55,263 nucleotides of DNA from DATMQA01 sp035566895 (GTDB taxonomy: Bacteria > Verrucomicrobiota > Verrucomicrobiia > Limisphaerales > UBA8199): contig DATMQA010000142.1 of the NCBI GenBank assembly GCA_035566895.1, positions 1-55,263 of the forward strand, given 5' to 3'. The notes beneath the pieces were generated by a model, which was not told the origin of the DNA, did not search any database, and saw only the letters and a list, made by a program, of their open reading frames with translations. A program made the position numbers and the translations under genes. Positions 15,735-23,298 of this stretch are shown in pieces. The number at the start of each line of letters is the position of its first letter. Within the stretch, counting starts at the first letter, position 1.

Positions 15735-15754
15735 AGTCGCATGAACTGGTGACA
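15735..15754 (-). promoter_or_regulatory. 20-bp shared upstream motif, copy 4
   Basis: Read toward the PEP-CTERM gene, the sequence is TGTCACCAGTTCATGCGACT. It lies 165 bp upstream of that gene in the same relative orientation as the other copies. A nine-base direct repeat TGACAAGGC flanks it at 15717-15725 and 15750-15758, the second partly overlapping the motif. Confidence 0.55.
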
Positions 15755-15950
15755 AGGCGAAGTGTTCTTGCTCCGGGGTGTGGTGGAGGAGTGGTCGCCG
15801 AGGGGTTAGACATACTCACCCCTTTTTACCAGTCAACCCGTGGGAAATGGGGAAATTCTTCACAAAAAAGCCGTCAGGAATAGGGGTGTCGAAGTTCAAA
15901 TGCACCCGAGACGTCCGCGACCTTTTTTGATTTGCATTGGTGGGGTTATT

Positions 15951-16493
15951 ATGTCTTCTGGTCGACCAGCTAAGTGGGATAAGGATATGACTCGCGAAGT
16001 GGTGCAGTCGGATATTGAGCTCGCCCGGGGATTGATGGATGCCGGATGCCAGGACGGCGCGATCGTGGCCTGGTTGCGCTGGCGCGGTGTCGGGGTGGTG
16101 GAAAGCGCTCAACTCGTTGAGGCGTTGCACCAGAGACGTCCGATAAAACCCAAACAGCCTGGTGCTGCGAGGTCCGCGCAGCATTCATCACGAAGGCGAC
16201 GTTCGCTCCGACAGCACCGTCGTAGTTCACCCAGGCGGTTCCTGCTGCGTGAACGACGCCGACAACATCGTCGCTTTGTGAAGAGGATAGTCCGAGGAAT
16301 CGTCGGAATCCTGGCAATTCTCTTTGTATTATGCTGTTTTGGGTATGTTGGGTATTACGGGTGGCAAGGAGCGAAACAAAATAAGGCGCGCCATCGGCCG
16401 GAATGGGAGGAGAGAGTTTGGCGATGGGAAAATGGGCTTCCGGACACTGTTTCCGATGACCTAAAGAAACCGGCTGAGCAAGACAAAAAGTAA
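15951..16493 (+). CDS. Hypothetical basic single-pass membrane protein
   Basis: A 180-residue protein from the ATG at 15951, which has a GGTGGGG ribosome-binding-like sequence about 8 bp upstream; the longer frame from 15840 lacks a good start. The N-terminal ~70 residues look globular (DIELARGLMDAGCQDGAIVA, then WLRWRGVG), possibly a small helical domain. A very Arg-rich stretch follows (about residues 70-115), then one membrane helix (IVGILAILFVLCCFGYVGYY) and a charged C-terminal tail. I do not recognise a family. The Arg-rich cytoplasmic segment before the helix predicts the C-terminus outside. It is a single gene with no obvious partners. Confidence 0.6.
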   Translation: MSSGRPAKWDKDMTREVVQSDIELARGLMDAGCQDGAIVAWLRWRGVGVVESAQLVEALHQRRPIKPKQPGAARSAQHSSRRRRSLRQHRRSSPRRFLLRERRRQHRRFVKRIVRGIVGILAILFVLCCFGYVGYYGWQGAKQNKARHRPEWEERVWRWENGLPDTVSDDLKKPAEQDKK

Positions 16494-16620
16494 CCTGAGC
16501 TACACGGTCAGGACGAAGGCCATCGTGACGTTGGCGTCGCTGGCATATTGGCGGGGGGCCCGGAAGGATCCTTCGCAGAGCATATGGCTGGCCGCAGGCA
16601 ACAGATTATGAACCCGGGGC

Positions 16621-17073
16621 CTACGTGGCCGGCTGGACTGTTACGCGGACCAACCCCGCTTTCGCGGGGGCCAGCTTTTCGAAGGCCGCGCGCGCCAGGT
16701 CGATTACCCGCCCATCGAGAACGAGCCGGCGCTCCGGGCCGCGGTCGGTAATGGTCACGACGACGCTGCGAGTCGTACCGGGAGCGCTCTCGAGCGTGAC
16801 GCGCACTTTCGTGCCGAAGGGATAGAACCATGAAGCGGCGGTAAGCTTGTCCGGGTCAAACGGTTGCCCATTGGCCATGAGCTTGCCGCGGTGCTCCTCG
16901 CCGTACCAGGAGGCCAGTCCGGCAGCCGGCGGTTGGGGCGAGGAGTCGGCCAAGTAAGTGGCGCCGTCAAAAGTCCGGCCGGTTAGTGGTGCGTCCGCCC
17001 CCAGGCCGGAGCAGGCCAGGAACAATGAGGCAACGAGCAGGAAGGGGGATCGGAATGGCAGCGTAAGCGTCAT
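16621..17073 (-). CDS. RlpA-like double-psi beta-barrel protein
   Basis: Exported septal-ring/peptidoglycan protein of the RlpA family, 150 residues. The N-terminal signal (FRSPFLLVASLFLACSGLGA) may be a lipoprotein signal, because a Cys follows LFLA, but the lipobox is not ideal. The double-psi barrel has ASWYGEEHRGKLMANGQPFD, TAASWFYPFGTKVRV, TITDRGP and DGRVIDLARAAFEKL, the RlpA landmarks including the Asp in TDRGP needed by lytic members. No SPOR domain is present, so it is the short form. Some family members are lytic transglycosylases acting on denuded glycan strands. Its neighbours do not form an operon with it. Confidence 0.88.
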   Translation of the reverse strand: MTLTLPFRSPFLLVASLFLACSGLGADAPLTGRTFDGATYLADSSPQPPAAGLASWYGEEHRGKLMANGQPFDPDKLTAASWFYPFGTKVRVTLESAPGTTRSVVVTITDRGPERRLVLDGRVIDLARAAFEKLAPAKAGLVRVTVQPAT

Positions 17074-17437
17074 GTGCTGAGGAAGGGGAGCAAGCCGTTT
17101 GCCACGCTTGCCACGTTTTCCCTCCCGATGCCCTTTCCCTGGCTTTGCGGCGACGGTTGATGACTCAGGGCAACGAGCCTGGATTACTCGATATTGGTGG
17201 AGATTGGTGGAGATTGCTGTAGTCGAAATTGCTCGAAGCCAGGCGCCGGAGGGGGGAAGAGGACGAGAACGAGGGGGGGATAGGGGGTACCTTGGGGGTG
17301 TACAGCCGTCCCACCGTCCCGAGGCCGGTAAACACGGGCGATTCTCACTCTTGCAACCGTCCCACTGCCGTCCCGGACCGTCCCAGCCGTCCCAGAGCGG
17401 GGGACCGGAAGGTCAGGGATGAATCCGTTTCACAACC

Positions 17438-17653
17438 ATGGCGGTGGTCATACTGAAGCGGTTGTCCTTGCGAGATTTTCAGCGTTCCATCGCCCTTACT
17501 CTCTCCGAGCGAACGCACATATGACAGCGAGATCAAAGCTACCAACACTTTGCTGCTCTGCGTTGGGACTCCGATGGCTAGATTCTGGACGGCCTGACCC
17601 GCTACGGCACCCTGGTGTGCTTCAAAGTCTTGCTCAAAACACCTGACGCCTGA
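17438..17653 (+). pseudogene. Possible gene remnant with two in-frame stops
   Basis: One frame starting MAVVILKRLSLRDFQRSIAL stays protein-like for 71 codons to a final TGA but is broken by TGA at 17522 and TAG at 17579. After the second stop it reads ILDGLTRYGTLVCFKVLLKT. I do not recognise the family, and such a frame could arise by chance, so this is a weak call. Confidence 0.25.
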
Positions 17654-17729
17654 GACATGTCCCAACCCAAAGCTTCGCCGCGCTTGGATCCATTGAGCAA
17701 CGTTGACGAGCCCGGCGTCTTTCAGTTGA

Positions 17730-17876
17730 ATCGACTACGACAAAGAGCACCTGGCGACGTTAAAGCCGAATGCGGACTGGTATCCGCCGAGCGTTTTTTT
17801 CCAGGGAATGAAGTTCATGCTGTTTGGCGACCCGAGTCTCCGTTTGCCTGGGTTAACCACGAATGGACACAAATAG
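17730..17876 (+). pseudogene. C-terminal remnant resembling a C25-type peptidase end
   Basis: A 48-codon frame with no start codon, preceded in frame by a TGA, reads IDYDKEHLATLKPNADWYPP and then KFMLFGDPSLRLPG. The LFGDPSLRL ending is typical of the end of the catalytic domain in peptidase C25/caspase-like secreted proteins. The upstream part of such a gene is missing or scrambled, so this looks like a truncated pseudogene. The identification rests on a short motif only. Confidence 0.4.
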
Positions 17877-18068
17877 ACACTAATGGAAGCCTCAATCATT
17901 GCTGGCCGTATTTGGCGTCGACGGTAACGCCCCTTTTGAACAACACTGTAGCCGGACTAACCATGACGGTCTCTGGCCGACGCCAACATTTTGTTGGGTG
18001 CCGCAACAAAGCGCCGGCTTTGAAGTGAGAGACCGGACTCGTTGGGTAAAAGTCGCCAGGAGGCCCAA

Positions 18069-19256
18069 TTATTTCTTGTCCCAATTGTGCTCTTTGATGA
18101 GTTGCTCAAGTTTAACCTTCGCCTCGGCATCAGGCTCGATGACATTAAACCGGGCGAGGTACTTGCAGACGTCACGAAGATGTTTGAGCTCATCTTTTTT
18201 GGCGTCGAGCTTGTCGGGGGGAAGCTGCTCGATGTTCGCCCAGTATTGGCCCGCCAGGTCTCCGGCCCGGTGGGCGGTGTCTGGGTCGTTCTCGTAAACG
18301 AGCGATTCCGCTAATCGCAGCATCTCGGGCACGGGATTGGACGGGTTCTTTAATTTGTCGGCGTCTTGCCGGAGCATGGCTGCGATTTCGTGGCGCTTGG
18401 CCATGGTGGCTTCGGTGGTGAGATAGCCGTCGGTCCCGCCTTCGATGGCCCGAGGGGGCAGAGGACGATACCAGATGTTGCGATAACGGACCGGGTTGCC
18501 GTGATCCTGCAGCTTCAGGGGGCCGGCATCCGGGAACGGACCCGGCTTGCTACGGGCCATGTGGCCGGTGCCGCCTTCGAGCCTGGTGTGGTCCTCAACC
18601 AGGACTCCGTTTTCAAAAACCGTGACATAACCGGGGTCCAGTTCTTTGCCGTCCTTGTAGATTGGCCGGCGGAAAACGATGTCATAAACCTGGAACTGCC
18701 CGGGCGGGCGCAAGGCGTTGGCCAGAGGTGGGTTGACGCCGTAAACCGACCCCGCGAAGCCGTCGGCGTAGGTGGGATTGTTGTAATTGTCGAGCACCTG
18801 GACTTCCACCCGGCCCATCAGAAAAACGCCGCTGTTGCCGCGGCCCTGGCTTTCGCCCTCGACTTTGGTAGGGGCGGCCCACTCGACGTGCAGTTGGATG
18901 TCGCCCAGTTTATCTTTCGTGCGGATATAGCCAGAATGGGGAACACACTCCATGGCTCCATCCTTGACGATCCATTTAGTGGGGACGCCGGTCCCCTGGT
19001 CGGCTTCCCATTTAGACAGGTCGTTCCCATCGAAAAGGATGATGGCGTCAGAGGGTGGTTTGCCCGGTTGCCCCTGGGTGCCGAAGGTGCCGGGGGTGAC
19101 GAGCGGTGGCTGAGGACGGTTCTGGTCGTGAACGGCCCACGGGTGGTGTTCATCGGGAGCATCGCCGTAGAAAGGCGAGCCCGTGTTGGCAGCATAGACG
19201 CTGGTGTAGAGAGACAGGGCAGTGCAGATGGTCGGTAGGGGAGGCGGTAGCTTCAT
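18069..19256 (-). CDS. Secreted DUF1080 (3-keto-disaccharide hydrolase-like) protein
   Basis: Exported protein of 395 residues. A short signal (MKLPPPLPTICTALSLYTSV YAA, residues 1-23) precedes a DUF1080 beta-sandwich at about residues 70-270. Domain landmarks are IILFDGNDLSKWEADQG, GRGNSGVFLMGRVEVQVLDN, FQVYDIVFRRP and GPLKLQDHGNPVRYRNIWYR. The C-terminal ~110 residues are helical and charged and do not belong to the core domain. DUF1080 proteins are laminin-G-like; some cleave 3-keto-glycosides in polysaccharide breakdown and many are uncharacterised. The family is abundant in Verrucomicrobiota and Planctomycetota. It is transcribed alone. Confidence 0.88.
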   Translation of the reverse strand: MKLPPPLPTICTALSLYTSVYAANTGSPFYGDAPDEHHPWAVHDQNRPQPPLVTPGTFGTQGQPGKPPSDAIILFDGNDLSKWEADQGTGVPTKWIVKDGAMECVPHSGYIRTKDKLGDIQLHVEWAAPTKVEGESQGRGNSGVFLMGRVEVQVLDNYNNPTYADGFAGSVYGVNPPLANALRPPGQFQVYDIVFRRPIYKDGKELDPGYVTVFENGVLVEDHTRLEGGTGHMARSKPGPFPDAGPLKLQDHGNPVRYRNIWYRPLPPRAIEGGTDGYLTTEATMAKRHEIAAMLRQDADKLKNPSNPVPEMLRLAESLVYENDPDTAHRAGDLAGQYWANIEQLPPDKLDAKKDELKHLRDVCKYLARFNVIEPDAEAKVKLEQLIKEHNWDKK

Positions 19257-19573
19257 AGAATGTTCAAGTTTGTGAGAAGAATTCTATTTGTTCACGATGC
19301 CAAAGTCCAGCTTTCGCCATTCGCCTGGGCCCGCACGTGTTCGGCAGAGGGTGGTTCAGCAGAGGCTACAAGAGCGGTGAGGGGAAACGCCGGAGTGAAC
19401 CTGAAGAAATCTATCGTGCGCCCGGAGGCCGAGAACTCCAAAAAATTCCATTGCGCGTCCTGCCTGGCTATGGCTTTATCCCTGCTGTCAAAGCCGGTGG
19501 AGGGCTGATTTTCCTCCCGGAACAGGCCGATGGTGGCACATTGGCGCGGGACAGTGGTGTGAATCGCAAGCAA
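19257..19573. other. Intergenic region, no gene supported
   Basis: Lies between the divergent DUF1080 and acylphosphatase genes and should hold both promoters. The acylphosphatase frame is open back to 19337, but those 79 residues do not look like a conserved domain and I treat them as untranslated. No repeat or RNA gene was seen. Confidence 0.5.
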
Positions 19574-19837
19574 ATGCACATTTTTTACACCGGCAACGTG
19601 CAGGGTGTTGGGTTTCGTTATACGGTGAAAACGGTCGCCACGGGATTTGAAGTTACCGGGACGGTGCGAAATCTGGCCGATGGCCGGGTCGAGTTGGTGG
19701 CGCAAGGCCAGAAGGAAGAACTCGAGGCCTTTCGACAGGGCATTCGCGAAGCGGGCCTGGAGCATTTTATTGCGAAGGAAGAGGCCCGTTGGAACGATGC
19801 GACGGGCCAGTATCGCGGGTTCGAAATCGTAAGTTAG
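19574..19837 (+). CDS. acyP: Acylphosphatase
   Basis: Small cytosolic enzyme that hydrolyses carboxyl-phosphate bonds of acyl phosphates, 87 residues. Signature 1 is GNVQGVGFRYTVKTVA with the phosphate-binding Arg15. Signature 2 is GTVRNLADGRVELVAQG with the catalytic Asn33. The fold is complete up to RWNDATGQYRGFEIV. The ATG at 19574 was chosen because it gives the usual family N-terminus and length. The metallophosphoesterase gene starts 7 bp after its stop, so the two are likely co-transcribed. Confidence 0.93.
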   Translation: MHIFYTGNVQGVGFRYTVKTVATGFEVTGTVRNLADGRVELVAQGQKEELEAFRQGIREAGLEHFIAKEEARWNDATGQYRGFEIVS

Positions 19838-19844
19838 AAATGAC

Positions 19845-20567
19845 ATGAAGTTTGCGATTATAGCCGACATTCACGCCAATCTTGAGGCGTTCCAGGTTGT
19901 TTTGGAGGACATTAAACAGCAGAAATGCACCCATTATGCTTGCCTGGGCGACGTGGTCGGCTACAATGCCAATCCCAAGGAATGCCTCGATATCGTCCGC
20001 CGGATGAACATTCCCTGCGTGAAGGGGAATCACGACGATTACTGTTCCACGGACGACGCGTTGGACGGGTTCAATCCCGCCGCTGCCGAGGCGGTCAACT
20101 GGACCCGCAAACAATTGGCCCCGGAGGACAAGCAGTGGCTGCGCGATTTAAAGTACGTGCGGATGGTCACCAGCTTCACCATCGTTCACGCGACGCTGGA
20201 TGGGCCGCAACGTTGGGGTTATGTTTTCGACAAGCTGGCCGCCGCGGCCAGTTTTACTTACCAAAACACGGCCGTGTGCTTCTTCGGCCACACGCATGTG
20301 CCGGTCGCCTTCATCCGCGACAACCTGGTCCGGGGCGGCACCTATTCCAAATTTAAAATGGAGCCGGGCAAAAAATATTTCATCAACGTGGGCGCTATCG
20401 GTCAGCCCCGCGACAATAATCCCAAGGCTGCTTACGTCGTTTATGATGTGGACGAAGGGACGATTGAGCTGCGCCGGCTCGAATACGACATTGCGGCCGC
20501 GCAGAAAAAGATCCTCGATGCCGGCCTGCCGCCGCGCCTGGCGGAGCGGTTGGCGTTTGGCAAATGA
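19845..20567 (+). CDS. Metallophosphoesterase (YfcE/MJ0936-like)
   Basis: Cytosolic metal-dependent phosphodiesterase or phosphatase, 240 residues. The calcineurin-like metal ligands are all present: Asp8 and His10 in IADIHANLEAF, Asp36 in CLGDVVGYNANP, Asn62 and His63 in KGNHDDY, a His in TIVHATLDG, and GHTHVP near residue 147. Spacing fits the single-domain YfcE/MJ0936 group, which cleaves simple phosphodiesters in vitro; the physiological substrate is unknown. It begins 7 bp after the acylphosphatase gene. An inverted heptamer element (20588-20671) follows and may end this transcript. Confidence 0.9.
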   Translation: MKFAIIADIHANLEAFQVVLEDIKQQKCTHYACLGDVVGYNANPKECLDIVRRMNIPCVKGNHDDYCSTDDALDGFNPAAAEAVNWTRKQLAPEDKQWLRDLKYVRMVTSFTIVHATLDGPQRWGYVFDKLAAAASFTYQNTAVCFFGHTHVPVAFIRDNLVRGGTYSKFKMEPGKKYFINVGAIGQPRDNNPKAAYVVYDVDEGTIELRRLEYDIAAAQKKILDAGLPPRLAERLAFGK

Positions 20568-20587
20568 GCGGAGGCGACCAGCTTAGC

Positions 20588-20671
20588 ATTTATGACTTTT
20601 GATTTATGATTTATGGTTGGATGCGCGGGAGCGAGCGCCAAAAATCATAAGTCATATCATCAATCATAAAT
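20588..20671. repeat. Inverted heptamer repeat (element C)
   Basis: Units such as ATTTATG, ACTTTTG and two ATTTATG copies (left arm, about 20590-20618), a GC-rich spacer of about 17 bp, then units like AAAAATC, ATAAGTC, ATATCAT and CAATCAT (right arm, to about 20671) form imperfect inverted arms of about 30 bp. The design equals that of elements A and B, but the seven-base sequence is different. It lies between the metallophosphoesterase stop and the TTG start of the GT9 gene. Confidence 0.75.
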
Positions 20672-20674
20672 GCT

Positions 20675-21697
20675 TTGAAAATCCTCATCCTCAAACCCAG
20701 CTCCCTGGGCGACGTGGTTCAGGCCCTGCCGGTGCTGCGCCACCTCAAACGGCACCTGCCCCAAAGCGAGATTTACTGGTGGATTGAGTCGAGCCTGGCG
20801 CCTTTGCTGGAGGGGGACCCCGACTTGACAGGGATCATTCCTTTTGAACGCCGGCGCTGGGCCGCGCCGCGCAACTGGCTGGCCCTCTGGCACGCCATTC
20901 AGTGGGTGCGCCATCAATCGTTCGATTGGGCCATCGATCTGCAGGGACTCGCCCGCAGCGGACTCTTTGCCTGGCTGGCGAGGGCTCAGCTTACCATCGG
21001 CCTGGACGAGCCGCGCGAAGGCGCCACGGCTTTCTATGATCTGATGGCGCCTCGCCCCTCATTCTACACCCATGCCGTGGACTGGTATCTGGGCGTGCTG
21101 CCCCTGCTGGCGGTGCCCGCGAACGGACAATTCCAATGGATCCCCCCGCGCCCGGAAGTCGCCGCCGCTCTTCGCCGCAACTGGCCTGTCGGCACAACGC
21201 GCTGGATTTCGCTGCAGCCGGGCGCGCGCTGGTTGAACAAACGCTGGCCGGTGGAACACTTTGTGGAATTGGTGCGGCGATTCCCGGCAGGTGGCAGCGC
21301 ATTCCGTTTTGCCATCCTGGGCGGCCTTGAGGATGCTTCGCTGGGCCGAACTGTTGCGGAAAGCGCGCCGGAACGCTGCCTGGATTTGACCGGCAAACTT
21401 TCGCTGCCTGAAATGGTCGAATGGATTCGGTTGAGCGAGTTGATGGTCACGAACGATACCGGCCCGATGCACGTCGCAGCGGCGCTCGGGAAACCAGTGG
21501 TCGCCCTGTTCGGTCCCACCGAACCCCATCGGACGGGACCCTATGGCCAACTTGACAACGTCTTGCAACTGGCCCTGCCTTGTGTTCCCTGTCTCAAACC
21601 CCGTTGCACGTGGTCCAAACCTTTCGAATGCTTGCGGGCGCTCCCGCCAGAGGCCGTGGTGGAGGCCGTGTTGAAGAGGGTGACAGGTGACGAGTGA
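20675..21697 (+). CDS. GT9 family glycosyltransferase (ADP-heptose:LPS heptosyltransferase-like)
   Basis: Likely adds heptose, or another sugar from an ADP-sugar donor, to lipopolysaccharide core on the cytoplasmic side of the inner membrane; 340 residues, normal for the family. The N-terminus MKILILKPSSLGDVVQALPV is the GT9 start signature, with Asp in SLGDVVQ. The C-terminal donor domain has QPGARWLNKRWP, TNDTGPMHVAAALGKPVVAL, FGPTEPHRTGPYG and PCLKPRC. The start must be TTG at 20675, because the nearby ATG at 20670 hits a stop after two codons. The gene begins directly after repeat element C. A GmhB-like phosphatase at 22741, also tied to heptose metabolism, is nearby on the opposite strand. 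Confidence 0.88.
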   Translation: MKILILKPSSLGDVVQALPVLRHLKRHLPQSEIYWWIESSLAPLLEGDPDLTGIIPFERRRWAAPRNWLALWHAIQWVRHQSFDWAIDLQGLARSGLFAWLARAQLTIGLDEPREGATAFYDLMAPRPSFYTHAVDWYLGVLPLLAVPANGQFQWIPPRPEVAAALRRNWPVGTTRWISLQPGARWLNKRWPVEHFVELVRRFPAGGSAFRFAILGGLEDASLGRTVAESAPERCLDLTGKLSLPEMVEWIRLSELMVTNDTGPMHVAAALGKPVVALFGPTEPHRTGPYGQLDNVLQLALPCVPCLKPRCTWSKPFECLRALPPEAVVEAVLKRVTGDE

Positions 21698-21700
21698 CAG
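21680..21700. repeat. Short heptamer tract at the GT9 stop codon
   Basis: Three tandem units, GTGACAG, GTGACGA and GTGACAG, in exact seven-base phase. The TGA stop of the GT9 gene falls in the third unit. A possible partial inverted arm (CTTGCCAC) lies about 20 bp downstream. It is a shorter relative of elements A-C. Confidence 0.6.
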
Positions 21701-21757
21701 GTTTCGGGCTTAAAAAGCAGACTTGCCACTCCCAAGGGTCTGTTTAGAGTGTTACCA

Positions 21758-22645
21758 ATGAAATCTATCGGTTTAGGGGCCGTTTTTCTGGCGGTTTCAC
21801 TTTCTTGCGTCCGGTCCCAGGTGACGGTAGAGGTGGTGCAGGACCAGCAGGAGTTCTTGCAGGGTGAATCGCTGCCGGTCGCGGTTCGTATCACCAACCG
21901 TTCGGGGCAGGCCTTGCGTCTCGGCGCGGAAGAGGACTGGCTGACTTTCGAGGTCGAGAACCGGGACGGGCGGGTGGTCGCCAAGACGGGCGATGCGCCG
22001 GTGGCCGGTGAATTCGTCCTGGAATCCTCCAAGGTCGCTACCAAGCGCGTGGACCTGGAACCGTATTTTTCCCTGAACGAGCCAGGGCGCTACCTGGTCC
22101 GCGCGACCGTGCGGATCAAGAGCTGGGACCGCGAACTGACCAGTGCGCCGCTCGGTTTTAACGTCATGGAAGGCGCCAAGCTATGCGAGCTCGAGGTCGG
22201 TTTGCCCCCTTCGGCCGGCAGTACCAACTCGTTGCCGGAGGTGCGCCGCTATATCCTGCAACAGGCCAATTATCTCAAAACCCAACTCCGGCTCTACCTG
22301 CGCGTGACCGATGCCTACGGCAAAGTCTTCCGCGTCTTTCCGATTGGGCCGATGGTTTCTTTCGGCCGGCCGGAACCGCAAGTGGACAAGCTCAGCAATC
22401 TCCACGTGCTCTATCAAAATGGGGCCAGTTCATTCAACTACACCGTCTTCAACCCCGAAGGGGAATTGCTCACCCGCCAAACCTATGATTATGCCAGCAG
22501 TCGTCCGCGCTTGCGGGGCAATGACGACGGCACGATTTCCGTTGTCGGTGGTGTCCGCCGTGTGACGGTCAATGATGTGCCGCCGGCCAAGCCCCAGCCC
22601 GCTCCGACCACACCGGCGAAGGAGGTCAAACCGGCGAAGGGATAA
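21758..22645 (+). CDS. Secreted protein of unknown function
   Basis: Exported protein of 295 residues from the ATG at 21758; the GTG at 21749 would add three residues. The signal peptide is MKSIGLGAVFLAVSLSCVRS. Residues about 20-135 look like an immunoglobulin-type beta-sandwich (VTVEVVQDQQEFLQGESLPV, AVRITNRSG, RYLVRATVRI). The second half (about 140-260) contains QLRLYLRVTDAYGKVFRVFP and a strand-rich segment ending in RRVTVNDVPP. The last ~20 residues are Pro/Lys/Ala-rich. I do not recognise a named family. It lies downstream of the GT9 gene by about 60 bp and may share its transcript. Confidence 0.7.
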   Translation: MKSIGLGAVFLAVSLSCVRSQVTVEVVQDQQEFLQGESLPVAVRITNRSGQALRLGAEEDWLTFEVENRDGRVVAKTGDAPVAGEFVLESSKVATKRVDLEPYFSLNEPGRYLVRATVRIKSWDRELTSAPLGFNVMEGAKLCELEVGLPPSAGSTNSLPEVRRYILQQANYLKTQLRLYLRVTDAYGKVFRVFPIGPMVSFGRPEPQVDKLSNLHVLYQNGASSFNYTVFNPEGELLTRQTYDYASSRPRLRGNDDGTISVVGGVRRVTVNDVPPAKPQPAPTTPAKEVKPAKG

Positions 22646-22740
22646 TCCTGATTCCGAAATAGAGCTTCAGAGATTGAAGGTTTAGAACAGTTGAGCCTTT
22701 CGGTTTTAAACGGGTTTCGCCTTTGGGATTTCAGAATTCG

Positions 22741-23298
22741 TCATTTGTCATATTTTTTTTCCAGGGCCCGGACGGAAGTTTTCAGGGCCACAATCTTGTC
22801 CACCGCCGCCGCCAGATCCGGCAGCACGAAATCCCGGTGTACCGTTCCCAGCCAGGGCGATTGGAGCAACAACGAGGTGCAGCCAGCCGTCCGGGCGGCC
22901 TCGGCATCCTGCCATTTATCGCTGATGACGAATGAGTGGTCGAGGTCCAGGTGCCATTTGAAGGCGGCCTCGATCAACAACCCGGGTTTCGGTTTGCGGC
23001 ACGGGCAGTGATCCGTTTCATCGTGCGGACAGACGAGGATATCATCCAGCGGGAAGACTGAGCGCAAGCGCTGGTGCATGGAGTCCAACTCTCGCCGGGA
23101 TTGATAGCCGCGCGACAACCCGGGCTGATTGGTCGTGGCGAGAAGGAGCAGGCCGGCTGCCTTTAAGCGCTCTAACAACGGCTTGGCTTCGGTGTTGAGC
23201 TCAAAATCCTCGAGGGTCAAAGGGCTGACCTGATATTGCCGCTCGACCCGAGCCCGGTTCAAGATCCCGTCCCGTTCAATGAACACACCTATCTTCAT
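22741..23298 (-). CDS. GmhB/HisB-N-like HAD phosphatase with a Glu at the nucleophile position
   Basis: HAD-IIIA phosphatase, 185 residues, most like D-glycero-D-manno-heptose-1,7-bisphosphate 7-phosphatase. Motif I reads VFIERDGILNR, so the usual nucleophile Asp is Glu8 while the acid/base Asp10 is kept. Motif II is TTNQPG. The zinc-binding loop CPHDETDHCPCRKPKPG is intact, and motif IV is ISDKWQDAEAARTAG. The ATG at 23298 gives the family N-terminus. GmhB removes the 7-phosphate on the way to ADP-heptose, which fits the GT9 gene nearby, but the Asp-to-Glu change may alter or abolish this. A HisB-N-like activity is the other option. Confidence 0.75.
   Translation of the reverse strand: MKIGVFIERDGILNRARVERQYQVSPLTLEDFELNTEAKPLLERLKAAGLLLLATTNQPGLSRGYQSRRELDSMHQRLRSVFPLDDILVCPHDETDHCPCRKPKPGLLIEAAFKWHLDLDHSFVISDKWQDAEAARTAGCTSLLLQSPWLGTVHRDFVLPDLAAAVDKIVALKTSVRALEKKYDK

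Larger units (their letters stand above)
17074..18068. other. Gene-poor region with decayed sequence
   Basis: About 1 kb without an intact gene. It contains a G-rich stretch (about 17240-17300), several CCGTCCC repeats at irregular spacing (about 17308-17400), two candidate gene remnants (17438-17653 and 17730-17876), and a short tract of CACGAATGGACACAAATAGA type (about 17858-17885). Overlapping short open frames on both strands do not resemble any protein I know. I read it as eroded DNA. Confidence 0.5.

Noticed and set aside
19337..19573. A 79-residue N-terminal extension of acylphosphatase
   Set aside because: Acylphosphatases are about 90 residues and begin near the internal ATG at 19574. 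The upstream residues show no domain pattern.
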